A stretch of 64,000 bases of DNA from Microbacterium sp. (GCA_017306415.1 JAFKIL010000003.1:248001-312000), one strand, 5' to 3'; shown: positions 1 through 10,464, counted from the stretch's first letter. Made by a program: numbers and translations. The notes: generated by a model not told the origin, from the sequence alone.

Positions 1-679
1 CCGAGACGACGCTGTCGCCCAGCCATGAGCTCTGCTTGCCGTCGATCAACTCCTGCGCGATGCGCGTCGCGGCATTGGCGGTCGCGAACCAGCGGACATC
101 CGGGACGAGGTAGCGCCACGACGGGTCGAAGTACATGAGCGAGTACGGACGGAAGACGCTCGCGAACTGGTCCGCGCCGAGGACGACCCCGTTCGGGGCA
201 TCCGTGATCCGCCATTGGCCGCCGACTTTCGCGAGCGAGAACGACAGCGGCGTCGAACCGCCCTCCGACGGGGTGTAGCCACCGTGCTGGTCCACGGTGG
301 CCGTCGACGACACGGTGACCGTCATCCGGCCGTCGACGACCTTGCCGTATTGACGGTTGGATCGATCGTCGACGGTCACACCCGCGCCCGGCTTCCATTT
401 GTCGCGGAAGGAGGGGGCGAGGAAGAGCTGGGCGATGGCCCAGTTGTTCTCCGGCCCGTTGCCCGCATCCAGGAATCCCCGCACGATGTCCTCCGGTGAG
501 GCACCGTCCTGCGGCTTGAGCGGCACGAAAGAGAAGTCCGGCGGGGCCGCGTCCCCCGCGGCGAGACCGGCGTTGACCGGGCCGCTCGTCGCGAATCCGG
601 TGCAGCCGGTCAGCGTCAGCGCCACCACGGCGATCAGCGCGATCAGGCTGCCTCGCAGACGTCGGGGACGACGGATCAT
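1..679 (-). CDS. lpqB: Lipoprotein LpqB, 5' part (gene runs off the left edge)
   Basis: This is the first ~226 residues of the lipoprotein encoded after the MtrAB two-component system. The N-terminus has basic residues, a hydrophobic segment and a lipobox ending in LTGC at about residues 23-26, so the protein should be exported and lipid-anchored. The following part looks like the GerMN-type region of LpqB: it has the N-terminal 'SGPVN' stretch and then a long soluble sequence. The ATG overlaps the mtrB stop as ATGA (676-679), so the two are translationally coupled. In mycobacteria LpqB interacts with the extracytoplasmic part of MtrB and modulates MtrA signalling; the same role is inferred here from synteny. 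The beta-propeller C-terminal part lies outside the window. Confidence 0.88.
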   Translation of the reverse strand, partial: MIRRPRRLRGSLIALIAVVALTLTGCTGFATSGPVNAGLAAGDAAPPDFSFVPLKPQDGASPEDIVRGFLDAGNGPENNWAIAQLFLAPSFRDKWKPGAGVTVDDRSNRQYGKVVDGRMTVTVSSTATVDQHGGYTPSEGGSTPLSFSLAKVGGQWRITDAPNGVVLGADQFASVFRPYSLMYFDPSWRYLVPDVRWFATANAATRIAQELIDGKQSSWLGDSVVS

Positions 680-2373
680 GAGAAGCCCTTCGTCGTCGCG
701 GTGGCGCGAGGCAGCTCGATGGGCTGGGTCAGGCCCAGGTCGTCCAGGGGGCTCTCGTCGGCCGGATCCGTGGGGATCGGCGAGGGTCCCTCCAGTCGCT
801 GGGAACCGCGGGGAAGCGTCAGCACGAAGTTGGTCCCCCGACCGAGCTCCGACCACACGACCAGCGATCCGCCGTGCAGGCGAGCATCCCCGAGGGCGAT
901 CGACAGGCCGAGGCCCGTCCCGCCGATGGTGCGCTTGCGCGAGGGGTCCGCACGCCAGAAGCGGTCGAAGACCCGCTCAGCGTCGGACGCGCTCATCCCG
1001 AGGCCGTAGTCGCGCACGCCGATCGCGACCGCCTGCTGGTTGCTGTCGACGGTGACGACGATCGGCCGTCCCTCCCCGTGCTCGATCGCGTTGCCGAGCA
1101 GATTGCGCACGACGCGGCGCACGCGACGCGGGTCCATGTCCACGGGGGAATATCCTCCGGGTGCGACCAGGCGGACATCGGTCCCGTGCTGCTCGGCGAG
1201 CTGGTGCATCGACGCGATCACGTCCTCGGCGAGGTGGGCGAGGCTCGTCGGCTCGAGCTCGAGCTGCACCGAGCCGGCGTCGTAGCGGCTGATCTCCAGG
1301 AGATCGCCGAGCAGCACCTCGAAACGCTGCACCTGGGCGTGCAGGAGCTCGGCGGCGCGCGCCGTGGCGGGGTCGAAGTCGTCACGTCGATCGTTGATCA
1401 TGTCCGCTGCCAGCCGGATCGTGGTCAGCGGCGTCCGCAGCTCGTGGGAGACGTCGGACACGAACCGCTGCTGCACGAGCGACAGGGCGGCGAGCTCCTT
1501 GATCTGCGATTCGATGCTGTCGGCCATGGCGTTGAACGATCGCCCGAGGGTGGCGAGCTCGTCCTCGCCGTGCACGTCGAGCCGCACGGCGAGATCGCCG
1601 GCGGCCAGCTTCGCGCTGGTCTCCGCCGCCTGTCCGATGGGGGTCGTGACCGAGCGGAGTGTGAACCACGCGATTCCGCCGATGAGCACGACCAGCGCGA
1701 AGCCCACGGTCCACAGCGTCGTCTGCACGAAGCCCAGGATCTGGGAGGCATCGTCGAGGTCGTAGGCGAGGTAGAGCTCGTACGGTCCCACGTCGGGGAC
1801 GAAGATCTGCTGCCCGACCACGATCCCCGGCGCCTCGCCGCCGTCGGCCGTGGGCAGCGAGATCGACTGCCACCACTGGGTCTGGTTCTGGCCGGACGAC
1901 TGGACGCGCTTGCGCAGCTCGGGCGAGATCATGTCCACCTCGAGGCCCCCGGACTTGAAACCGGAGGGTGCGTTGAGCGACGGTGAGCGGTCGATGCGGA
2001 TCGCCGCGGTCATGTCTGTCGAGGACTGCTGCGCGAGCGACGTGCTCACGCTCGAGAGGAGATGCTGCAGCTGCACCACATCCCCCTGCACCTCCGCGTC
2101 GTCGAGGGTGGCCTGCGCGGTGTCGACCGCCCGTCGAGAGTCGACGAGCACCTGCTCCTTGCGCGATTCGAACAGATCGTTCTGGATGGCGAGCGCCATC
2201 CAGACGCAGGCGATGACGATCGTCACGACCGTCAGGGCGAGCGTGATGACCACCGTGCGGAACCGCAGGGAGCGCCGCCACAGCCCGCCTACGTTCTCGG
2301 GCCATGCCCGCCAGTCCCGCCACACGCGCCAGCGGGCGCGGGATGCCGCGACCGGGGTGCCGGCGGTGGTCAC
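676..2373 (-). CDS. mtrB: Sensor histidine kinase MtrB
   Basis: The protein has 565 residues, the usual MtrB size. It has a transmembrane helix at about 41-63, an extracytoplasmic sensor of about 155 residues, a second helix at about 218-238, a HAMP linker, a HisKA domain with VSHELRTPL (phospho-acceptor near His310) and a HATPase domain with a GTGLGLSIA nucleotide-binding box. The kinase should phosphorylate MtrA, the response regulator encoded 7 bp upstream. In actinobacteria MtrAB controls cell-wall metabolism, division and osmotic responses. The order mtrA-mtrB-lpqB with a 4-bp overlap into lpqB is the conserved actinobacterial operon. Confidence 0.95.
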   Translation of the reverse strand: MTTAGTPVAASRARWRVWRDWRAWPENVGGLWRRSLRFRTVVITLALTVVTIVIACVWMALAIQNDLFESRKEQVLVDSRRAVDTAQATLDDAEVQGDVVQLQHLLSSVSTSLAQQSSTDMTAAIRIDRSPSLNAPSGFKSGGLEVDMISPELRKRVQSSGQNQTQWWQSISLPTADGGEAPGIVVGQQIFVPDVGPYELYLAYDLDDASQILGFVQTTLWTVGFALVVLIGGIAWFTLRSVTTPIGQAAETSAKLAAGDLAVRLDVHGEDELATLGRSFNAMADSIESQIKELAALSLVQQRFVSDVSHELRTPLTTIRLAADMINDRRDDFDPATARAAELLHAQVQRFEVLLGDLLEISRYDAGSVQLELEPTSLAHLAEDVIASMHQLAEQHGTDVRLVAPGGYSPVDMDPRRVRRVVRNLLGNAIEHGEGRPIVVTVDSNQQAVAIGVRDYGLGMSASDAERVFDRFWRADPSRKRTIGGTGLGLSIALGDARLHGGSLVVWSELGRGTNFVLTLPRGSQRLEGPSPIPTDPADESPLDDLGLTQPIELPRATATTKGFS

Positions 2374-2380
2374 GGCGACC

Positions 2381-3061
2381 TCAGACGGCGGCGCCGGCGC
2401 GGTACCCCACGCCGCGCACGGTGGTCACGATCTTCGGATTGTCGGGGTCCTGCTCGACCTTCGCCCGCAGACGCTGGACGTGCACGTTCACCAGCCGGGT
2501 GTCCGCCTTGTAGTGGTAGCCCCACACCTGTTCGAGGAGCATCTCGCGGGAGAAGACCTGCTGCGGCTTGGAGGCGAGCGCCACCAGCAGCTCGAACTCG
2601 AGCGGCGTCAGCGCGATCGACCCGTCGCCCCTGCGGACCTCGTGCGCGACGACATCCACCGCGAGGTCCCCGATCCGGAGGATCTCCGCCGCGGTCTGCG
2701 CGCTCGGCCGCAGACGGGTCCGGATGCGTGCCACCAGCTCCTTCGGGTTGAACGGCTTGACCATGTAGTCGTCCGCTCCGGACTCGAGGCCCTTCACGAC
2801 GTCCGCCGTGTCCGTGCGCGCCGTGAGCATGATGATGGGCACACCCGACTCCGCACGGATCCGCGTACAGATCTCGATGCCGTCCACTCCGGGCAGCATC
2901 AGATCGAGCAGGACGAGGTCGGGGCGCTCCGTCCGCCAGATGTCGACGGCCTTCTCGCCGTCGGGGCAGAAGGCCGTCTCGAAGCCCTCGGTGCGCAGCA
3001 CGATGCCGATCATCTCGGCGAGGGCTGTGTCATCGTCGACAACCAGGATCCGTGAGGTCAT
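2381..3061 (-). CDS. mtrA: Response regulator MtrA
   Basis: This is a 226-residue OmpR-type regulator. The receiver domain has the acidic pocket at residues 9-11, the phosphorylatable Asp53 in DLVLLDLMLPG and a conserved Lys in VKPFNPKEL. The C-terminal winged helix includes PLEFELLVALASKP and a VNVHVQRLRAKVE recognition helix. I chose the ATG at 3061 because the protein then begins MTSRILVVDDD, as in relatives. An in-frame ATG at 3082 would add seven residues, and AAGGAC lies between the two. A possible -10 (TAGTCT, 3137-3142 read on the minus strand) would give a leader of about 70 nt. The target of regulation cannot be read from this window, but the neighbouring cell-wall genes fit the known regulon type. 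Confidence 0.95.
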   Translation of the reverse strand: MTSRILVVDDDTALAEMIGIVLRTEGFETAFCPDGEKAVDIWRTERPDLVLLDLMLPGVDGIEICTRIRAESGVPIIMLTARTDTADVVKGLESGADDYMVKPFNPKELVARIRTRLRPSAQTAAEILRIGDLAVDVVAHEVRRGDGSIALTPLEFELLVALASKPQQVFSREMLLEQVWGYHYKADTRLVNVHVQRLRAKVEQDPDNPKIVTTVRGVGYRAGAAV

Positions 3062-3228
3062 ATGAACGCGTTCGTCCTTCATCCGGCACGGTCGTCCCGC
3101 GGCGCGCTCGCGCGGCGCTCCCCGTGCGCTGGGGACAGACTAGCCGAGGCTGCTGGACACGCGCCGAGCACGCCGCGGCGGTGTGACACGATAGGGTCTC
3201 CGACTCGGTCGAGGGCGAGGAGACTGCA

Positions 3229-4521
3229 GTGACCGCGTACCCGGCCTGGACGCCGGCATCCCGCCCCGGGATCATCCCCCTCCATCCGCTGTCGTTCGGC
3301 ACGATCCTCGGCCGGTCCTTCTCTGCACTGCGCCAGAACCCGCGGGTGCTGCTGGGCTTCGCGCTCGTCGTCCAGACGCTGTCCTACCTCGTCGTGGTCG
3401 GCGCGGTCGTCGCGATCGGCGTCGCCTCCTTCTCCCGGCTGGACACCGTTCCCGAGGACTCCGACGCCTACGCGCAGATCTTCGCCGGGTCGGTGGCGAT
3501 CACGGTGATCACGGGCTTCGTGCTCGGCCTCGCCGCCGGAGCGATCGGGGTCGTCGTCCAGGGCGTCGTGGTCGCGGAGGTCGCCCACGCAGCGGTCGCG
3601 GAACAGCTGCCGCTCCGCGCGCTGTGGCGCCGCGTACGGCCGGTCGCGTGGCGGCTCATCGGCTACGCCCTGCTCCTCTCGGCGGCGCTCCTTGTGCTGT
3701 TCGCGGCCGTCGCCGGCGTCGTCGTCGCCCTGAGCTTCGCCGCGCCGATCGCCGGAATCGTGATGGGCGTGCTCGCCTTCCTCGGGGCGATCGTGCTGCT
3801 GCTGTGGCTCTCCCCGAAGCTGCTCCTCGCGCCGGCCGCCATCATCCTGGAGGGGGCGACGATCCGCGGGGCCGTGGCGCGGTCGTGGATCCTCACGCGC
3901 GGACGCTTCTGGTCCACGCTCGGCGTGATCGTCCTCATCCAGATGATCTTCGGCGCGCTCGCGCAGCTCATCGCCATCCCGTTCTCGATCGCCGGATCGC
4001 TCCTCGGCGGGATCCTCGCGCCGACCGGCGACACCGGCGTGACCGGCAGCATCGGGCTGATCGTGACGTCGGTGCTCGTGCAGATCATCTCCCTCCTCAT
4101 CCAGTCGGTCGCGCTGGTCGTGCAGTCGACCGCGACGACCCTCATCTACATCGACTGCCGCATGCGGCACGAGGGTCTCGACCTCGACCTCCTCACGTAC
4201 GTCGAACGGCGCGACGCGGGACACGCGGCTCTCCCCGACCCGTACCTCGAAGGCGTGGGCCGACGATTCGCACGCCCCCTGCCGCAGCCCCCCGTCGGCC
4301 CTCCGCCGGGGTACCCGTTCCCCCCGAGTCCCGCTCCCACCGGGGCGCCGCCGTTCGGCGGGTACGCCGCCCCGCAGCCGACCCCGGGCGGCTACGCTCC
4401 GCCCGCACCGTCCGCCGTCCCGCCGACGTCCCCTCCCTACCCGCGGGCCGTCCCCCCTGTTCCACCGGCGCCGACCGACTGGACGGCCCCGGGCGACCGC
4501 CCCGACCCCGACGCACCGTGA
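3229..4521 (+). CDS. Multi-pass membrane protein (glycerophosphodiesterase membrane-domain-like) with proline-rich tail
   Basis: This is a 430-residue protein with a short polar N-terminus, about six hydrophobic segments between residues 35 and 300 and a cytoplasmic-looking tail (about 350-430) very rich in Pro, Gly and Tyr. It resembles the actinobacterial family annotated as glycerophosphoryl diester phosphodiesterase membrane-domain proteins, which has no demonstrated reaction. The GTG start at 3229 is preceded by GAGGAG, and a TAGGGT -10 candidate lies at 3192-3197. The stop overlaps the DUF4129 start (GTGA, 4518-4521), so it is the first gene of the five-gene set ending in MoxR and DUF58. 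The opposite-strand reading frame here is a high-GC shadow. Confidence 0.8.
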   Translation: MTAYPAWTPASRPGIIPLHPLSFGTILGRSFSALRQNPRVLLGFALVVQTLSYLVVVGAVVAIGVASFSRLDTVPEDSDAYAQIFAGSVAITVITGFVLGLAAGAIGVVVQGVVVAEVAHAAVAEQLPLRALWRRVRPVAWRLIGYALLLSAALLVLFAAVAGVVVALSFAAPIAGIVMGVLAFLGAIVLLLWLSPKLLLAPAAIILEGATIRGAVARSWILTRGRFWSTLGVIVLIQMIFGALAQLIAIPFSIAGSLLGGILAPTGDTGVTGSIGLIVTSVLVQIISLLIQSVALVVQSTATTLIYIDCRMRHEGLDLDLLTYVERRDAGHAALPDPYLEGVGRRFARPLPQPPVGPPPGYPFPPSPAPTGAPPFGGYAAPQPTPGGYAPPAPSAVPPTSPPYPRAVPPVPPAPTDWTAPGDRPDPDAP

Positions 4522-5177
4522 TCCTGCCGTTCTCCGACTCGCAGCCTCCGCTCACCCCGGACGGCGATGAAGCCCGGCGATGGGCGCAGCAGGAACTCCA
4601 GAACCCTGCCTACGCCGCGGCCCGCCCCACCCCGCTGGACCGCGCCGCGCGGGCCGTGCAGGATTTCCTCGCACGGCTCTTCGACGCGCAGCCCGATGCG
4701 CGGTGGGGGCTGTGGATCGCCCTCGGCGTCGGTGTGATCGTCGTGCTGCTGATCGTCGCGGCGATCTTCATCTGGGGGCGCCCCCGAGCCGCTCCTCGGA
4801 GTGCGCGACCCGCGACCGAGCTCTTCGGTGACACCGAGACCCGGACCGCCGGGCAGCTGCGGAAGGCCGCCGCCGCAGCCGCGGCCTCGGGGTCCTGGGA
4901 CGCCGCGATCATCCTGCGGTTCCGCGCCGTGGCGCGCGGCCTCTCGGAGCGCGACATCGTCCACCCCGCCCCCGGCGCGACCGTGCACGCGTTCGCCAGG
5001 GCCGCGGCGCGCGCCTTCCCCGCGTCGTCCGCCGACCTCGACGCCGCCGCCGCGGCGTTCGACGACGTGCGGTACCTCCGCCGCCCCGGCGGCCCGGAGG
5101 CGTATGGTCGCGTCGCGCACACCGACGATGCGCTCCAGGCGGCGGAGCCGCGTGGCGCCACGGAGCTCGTCGGATGA
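4518..5177 (+). CDS. DUF4129 domain membrane protein
   Basis: This is a 219-residue protein with one clear transmembrane segment at about residues 70-92 and a C-terminal DUF4129 region. That region holds the helix AIILRFRAVARGLSERDI and the YLRRPGGPEAY segment. In other bacteria DUF4129 is often fused to transglutaminase-like or DUF4350-linked membrane proteins; its activity is unknown. The GTG start overlaps the upstream stop and the stop overlaps the next ATG (ATGA, 5174-5177). It is therefore tightly coupled in an operon with a DUF4350 protein and a MoxR ATPase. A role in assembling or modifying an envelope complex is inference from context only. Confidence 0.82.
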   Translation: MILPFSDSQPPLTPDGDEARRWAQQELQNPAYAAARPTPLDRAARAVQDFLARLFDAQPDARWGLWIALGVGVIVVLLIVAAIFIWGRPRAAPRSARPATELFGDTETRTAGQLRKAAAAAAASGSWDAAIILRFRAVARGLSERDIVHPAPGATVHAFARAAARAFPASSADLDAAAAAFDDVRYLRRPGGPEAYGRVAHTDDALQAAEPRGATELVG

Positions 5178-6393
5178 GCATCGTCGACATCGCGCGGCCG
5201 CTGTCGCCGTCGTCTGCAGAGCCCTCTCCTCCTCGACGCCGCCGCATCGGCGGATGGATCGCGATCGCGATCGTCCTCGTGGTGGTCGGTCTGCTCGGGG
5301 CGGCGCTCTCCGGCGTGGCGCAGTGGGACCGGCGCGACACGCTCGACCCGGACTCGGCGGGCCCGGACGGCGGCCGGGCACTCGCACACCTGCTCTCGGA
5401 CCGCGGAGTGACCGTGTCGGTGGTGCGGGACAGGGCGGCCGCCCTCGCCGCGGCACGTGCCGGCGGGGCCACGCTGCTCCTCCCCGACAGCCCTTACCTC
5501 TCCGACGCCGTGTTCGCCGAGCTGGCCGATGCCGCCGACGCCGTCGTCGTCGCACAGCCGCAATCGCGCGGCGTCCGCCTGCTCTTCCCCGGCGCGCGGG
5601 TCGCCGGCTACGGCGACGCGACGCCGGTCGCGCCCGCCTGCAGCCTGCCCGCGGCGCGGCGGTCGGGTGCGATCGTGGCCGGTGCGGTGTTCACGTCGAG
5701 GGGCGACGTCACGTCGTGCTACACGAGCGGCGACGGCGCCGCGCTCCTCCAGCGCCGGGACGGCGATCGCCGCATCACCGTGATCGACGCCTCGGAGCTC
5801 TTCACGAACGCGCATCTCGCCGAGCACGGAAACGCGGCCCTGGGCGTGAACCTCCTCGGGGCTCTGCGGACTGTCGTGTGGTACGTCCCGACGGCGGCGG
5901 ACAGCGACCGGACGGGCGCCGCCCCGAGCATCGGCGACCTGACGCCCGGCTGGGTGTCCCCGGCGATCGCGCTGCTCCTGATCGCGGGGCTCGTGGCCGG
6001 ACTCTGGCGCGGACGGCGGTTCGGCCCGCTCGTGTCCGAGACCCTTCCGGTCACGGTCCGCGCGGCCGAGACGACCGAGGGCCGGGCGCGCCTCTATGCG
6101 CGCTCGCGCGACGCCGTCCACGCCGCCGACCGGCTCCGCGTCGGTGCGCTGCGCCGCCTCGCACGCCTCCTGGCTCTCGGTCCCGCCGCGTCCGCCGACG
6201 AGATATCGGATGCCGTGGCCGACCGCGTCGCGACCCCGCGCGCCGTCGTCCGTGACATCCTCATCGATGGCGTGCCCCGATCCGATCGTGAGCTCGTCGC
6301 GCTGAGCGACCGGCTCCGCGACCTCGAAGCGGCCGTCCGCGCCGCCGTCCGCTCCCCCGGCGCCGCGCCGGCCGAATCCGAGAGGAACCGCCC

Positions 6394-6397
<4 letters not shown>
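5174..6397 (+). CDS. DUF4350 domain membrane protein
   Basis: This is a 407-residue protein. A transmembrane helix lies at about residues 26-48. It is followed by a soluble extracytoplasmic region with the DUF4350 signature of a Rossmann-like fold: GGRALAHLLSDRGV, then TLLLPDSPYLS. A second helix at about 258-278 leads into a cytoplasmic tail. DUF4350 proteins are consistently encoded beside MoxR AAA+ ATPases and DUF58 proteins, and no biochemical function is established. Start and stop both overlap neighbours by 4 bp (ATGA), so the gene is co-translated with the DUF4129 and MoxR genes. Confidence 0.85.
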
Positions 6398-7398
<1,001 letters not shown>

Positions 7399-7416
7399 GC
7401 CATCCCGAGGAGCGCT

Positions 7417-8724
7417 GTGTACATCACCGGACGCCTGCCCCTGCTCGTGGGCCTGGGTGTCGTGCCCGTCGTGCTGCTGTCGATCGGCGGGGTCGACGCA
7501 TGGCTGACGATGCTCGGCTGGCTGGTGCTGTGCGCGCTCCTCGCGGGCGCGGATGCCGCCGCCGCGCCGGATCCGCGACGCGTGCGGATCGATCGTCGCC
7601 TCCCCCGGCGGGCCCTCCTCGGAGAGCGGGCGGACGCGACGCTGGTCCTGCACAACATGGGCTCGCGCCGCGTCCGGGGACTGCTGCGCGATGCGTGGCA
7701 GCCCACCGCGGGCGCGCCCTCGCGACGGATCGCGTACGGCGTCGATCCCGGTGCGTCGCAGGAGCTCTCCGTTCCCCTTCTTCCGCGGCGCCGCGGTGAG
7801 CTGGCATCCGCGTTCGTCGTGCTGCGCTCCGCCGGCCCGATCGGCCTCGCCGGGCGGCAGACGCGCATCGCCTCGCGCGGCGCGATCCGCGTGCTGCCTC
7901 CGTTCACCGCCCGTCGTCATCTGCCGTCGCGTCTCGCGCGGCTGAAGGAGCTCGACGGCAACACGAGCGTGCAGGTGCGGGGGCAGGGCACCGAGTTCGA
8001 CAGCCTGCGCATCTACGTGCGCGGCGACGACGTCCGCTCGATCGACTGGCGCGCGACAGCCCGCGCAGGCACGACCATGCTGCGCACGTGGCGGCCGGAA
8101 CGGGATCGGCACGTCGTCATCCTGATCGACACCGGACGCACGTCGGCGGCGCGCGTGGGTGACGGGGCGCGGCTGGATGCCGAGATGGAGGCCGCCCTCC
8201 TGCTGAGCGCGCTCGCCACCAGGGCAGGCGACCACGTGCACCTGGTCATGTTCGACCGTGTCGTGCGGGCACGGGTGAGCCGCGTCGACGGAGCGGCGCT
8301 GCTTCCCGCCCTGGTCGACGCGATGGCTCCGGTGGAGCCGCAGCTGATCGACACCGACTGGGATGCCGCGTCCGCCCACATCCGGGCTCTCGGGGTCCGC
8401 CCGGCGCTGGTGGTGCTGCTCACGGCGCAGGACGAGCCCGAGGCCGCACGCGGGTTCCTCGGAGCGCTGACGGGACTCGCGCATCGCGCGCACGTGCTCG
8501 TGGGGACGGCGACGGACACCGGACTGGACATCCTGGCGCGCGAGCGTGCCTCGGCGGAGGACGTGTACCGCGCGGCGGCGGCCGAGCGCGCCCTGCAGGA
8601 CGCGGCACGCATCGCCGGCCTTGTCGCCCGGGCCGGCGGCGAGGCCATCGCGGACACCCCGGAGGCGCTGCCGCCCCGCATCGCCGATCGCTACCTCGAT
8701 CTGAAGGCCACCGGACGGCTCTGA
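7417..8724 (+). CDS. DUF58 protein (VWA-like partner of MoxR)
   Basis: This is a 435-residue protein with two hydrophobic helices near the N-terminus (about residues 5-45) and the diagnostic DUF58 block with RIYVRGDD followed by IDWRATAR. A VWA-like strand follows with VVILIDTGRTSA, which could form a metal site. It is the last gene of the MoxR operon. DUF58 proteins are thought to work with the MoxR ATPase, possibly as an adaptor at the membrane. The GTG start has an upstream GAGGA. A strong hairpin follows directly (8750-8787), closing the operon. Confidence 0.88.
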   Translation: MYITGRLPLLVGLGVVPVVLLSIGGVDAWLTMLGWLVLCALLAGADAAAAPDPRRVRIDRRLPRRALLGERADATLVLHNMGSRRVRGLLRDAWQPTAGAPSRRIAYGVDPGASQELSVPLLPRRRGELASAFVVLRSAGPIGLAGRQTRIASRGAIRVLPPFTARRHLPSRLARLKELDGNTSVQVRGQGTEFDSLRIYVRGDDVRSIDWRATARAGTTMLRTWRPERDRHVVILIDTGRTSAARVGDGARLDAEMEAALLLSALATRAGDHVHLVMFDRVVRARVSRVDGAALLPALVDAMAPVEPQLIDTDWDAASAHIRALGVRPALVVLLTAQDEPEAARGFLGALTGLAHRAHVLVGTATDTGLDILARERASAEDVYRAAAAERALQDAARIAGLVARAGGEAIADTPEALPPRIADRYLDLKATGRL

Positions 8725-8749
8725 GCCCGAGCGTCGACGTCCCGACACG

Positions 8750-8787
8750 CGCGAACGGCCGGGACGTCCGCGTCCCGGCCGTTCGCG
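8750..8787. terminator. Bidirectional hairpin terminator between convergent genes
   Basis: A perfect 17-bp inverted repeat (8750-8766 with 8771-8787) has a 4-nt loop (TCCG). It sits between the stop of the DUF58 gene and the stop of the convergent aquaporin gene. There is no T-tract on either side, which is common for actinobacterial terminators. It could serve both transcripts. Confidence 0.8.
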
Positions 8788-8793
8788 AGGGGT

Positions 8794-9459
8794 TCAGAGC
8801 GTCTCGGAGACCGCCTCCTCCTTGGCGGGCAGCTTGTCGTGCGTGTTCAGCGCACGGAAGATCAGAGCCGCGATCGCCGCACCCACGATCGGCGCGATGA
8901 AATACAGCCAGTAGGAACCCCAGGCGAAGTGTCCCGTGACGGCGAGCCCGAGCGCGATGGCGGGGTTGAACCCGCCGCCGGACACGGCCCCGACGGCCAC
9001 GGCGCCCACGAACACGGTCGAGCCGATGGCGAGGCCGTAGAAGGAGTTGTTCGGGTGGTCCTTCGATGTGGCGACGTTCAGGACGACATAGACGAGCACG
9101 AGCGTCCAGAGCGCTTCGACGAGGAACGCCGGCCCCGCGTCGATCTTCATCGGCTCCTTGCCCGCCGGCCAGACGACGAAGCTGAGTGCCGCGGCCAGGG
9201 CTGCGGCCACGAGCTGGGCCACGATGTACACGAGCGCGCCCGTCAGATTGATCGCGCCGCGCAGCCAGACGCCGACGGAGACGGCCGGGTTCAGGTGGGC
9301 GCCCGAGATGTGGCCGGTGGCGAACACCATGACCATGAGGACGAAGCCGATCGCCAGGGGGGTGAGCGGGCTGCCGCTGTTGACGGCGCCGACGACGGCG
9401 AAGGCGAAGATGAAGGTGCCGACGAATTCGGCGACAGCGTTACGGACCAGACTGGACAT
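8794..9459 (-). CDS. MIP-family channel (aquaporin-like) without the usual NPAR arginine
   Basis: This is a 221-residue, six-helix channel of the major intrinsic protein family. The first half has HLNPAVSVG (Asn57) and the second half has GFNPAIALG, so both NPA motifs are intact. In most aquaporins and glycerol facilitators the second NPA is followed by an Arg that forms the selectivity filter; here the residue is Ile. The solute is therefore uncertain. The ATG at 9459 has GAGGAGA five nt upstream, and a TAGCGT -10 candidate lies at 9507-9512 (minus strand). It is divergent from a second, canonical MIP gene. Confidence 0.9.
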   Translation of the reverse strand: MSSLVRNAVAEFVGTFIFAFAVVGAVNSGSPLTPLAIGFVLMVMVFATGHISGAHLNPAVSVGVWLRGAINLTGALVYIVAQLVAAALAAALSFVVWPAGKEPMKIDAGPAFLVEALWTLVLVYVVLNVATSKDHPNNSFYGLAIGSTVFVGAVAVGAVSGGGFNPAIALGLAVTGHFAWGSYWLYFIAPIVGAAIAALIFRALNTHDKLPAKEEAVSETL

Positions 9460-9666
9460 GGTGTTCTCCTCGATCAGAACGACGGCGGCGTTCGGCCGCG
9501 CACAGAACGCTATCGGATTCCCAGCCTTCTCTCAGAGACCGCCTCGCGAGGGATGGCGGATCCGCGCACGGGGCGGGGACCGTCGGCACCGGCCGACGCG
9601 GCGATGCCGTCGGATCGGATACCGTCGAGCCGGGGGCCGTACGCACGCCGATCGAAGGAGCATCCG

Positions 9667-10464
9667 ATGAGCGATCCCAAGCCCGAGAAGCCGGTTGCGC
9701 CGACCGCTCTCGACCACACGCCGGTCGCCGCGTCCCTCGGGGCGACGCTGGTCGCCGAAGCGTTCGGGACCCTCCTCCTGGTCCTGGGCGTCATCGGCAC
9801 GGCCCTCTTCGCCGCGGACTTCCCCGCCGGCAGCGACACCAACCCGCTTGGGGTGGGCTTCCTCGGGGTTTCGCTCGCCGTGGGCCTCACCGTCGTGGCC
9901 GGGGCATACGCGTTCGGTCCGATCTCGGGCGGTCACTTCAACCCGGCCGTGACGATCGGCCTGGCCGCCGCCGGCCGGTTCCCCTGGCGCGGCGTGCTGC
10001 CCTACATCGGCGCACAGGTGGTGGGCGGCCTGGTCGCGACGACCTGCATCGTGCTGATCGGCCTGTTCGGTCCGGACGGCTGGCTCAGCAAAGCGCAGGA
10101 CGGGGGGTTCGCGAGCAACGGATGGGGCAAGCTCTCCCCCGGAGGATTCGGGATCGGGGCCGCGATGATCGTCGAGCTCCTGTTCACCGGGCTCTTCGTC
10201 ATCGTCATCCTCGGCGTGACGCACGCGAGCCGCGGCACGCGGTTCGCGGGCCTCGCCATCGGCCTCACGCTGACTCTGATCCATCTCGCCACGATCCCCA
10301 TCGACAACACGTCGGTGAACCCGGCGCGCTCGATCGCGACCGCCGTGTACGGCGGCGTCGACGCCCTCAGCCAGCTGTGGGTGTTCATCGTCTTCCCGAT
10401 CCTCGGCGCGCTCCTCGCGGGGCTCGCGTACCGTGCCCTGTTCGACGGCACCAAGACCGGCTGA
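9667..10464 (+). CDS. Aquaporin (AqpZ-like MIP channel)
   Basis: This is a 265-residue MIP channel with HFNPAVTIG in the first half and SVNPARSIA in the second, including the selectivity-filter Arg. The short hydrophilic N-terminus (about 25 residues) precedes the first helix. The spacing of the helices and the NPAR-S sequence resemble water-specific AqpZ rather than GlpF, but selectivity is not proven by sequence. I chose the ATG at 9667 because AAGGAG lies just upstream; the open frame extends much further 5' but reads through the divergent gene's promoter. A TACCGT -10 candidate is at 9620-9625, and a small 7-bp hairpin lies at 9581-9598. Confidence 0.9.
   Translation: MSDPKPEKPVAPTALDHTPVAASLGATLVAEAFGTLLLVLGVIGTALFAADFPAGSDTNPLGVGFLGVSLAVGLTVVAGAYAFGPISGGHFNPAVTIGLAAAGRFPWRGVLPYIGAQVVGGLVATTCIVLIGLFGPDGWLSKAQDGGFASNGWGKLSPGGFGIGAAMIVELLFTGLFVIVILGVTHASRGTRFAGLAIGLTLTLIHLATIPIDNTSVNPARSIATAVYGGVDALSQLWVFIVFPILGALLAGLAYRALFDGTKTG

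Noticed and set aside
3062-3082. Upstream ATG for mtrA
   Set aside because: Relatives start at the second ATG (MTSRILVVDDD), and a weak ribosome binding site lies between the two.
3079-4224. Long minus-strand open frame opposite the membrane-protein gene
   Set aside because: It is rich in Arg, Asp, Gly and His with no domain and lies opposite a gene with membrane helices, a good start and operon coupling. It is a high-GC shadow.
9581-9598. Seven-base-pair hairpin before the second aquaporin
   Set aside because: It is small, lies upstream of the likely -10 and has no recognisable riboswitch or operator form.
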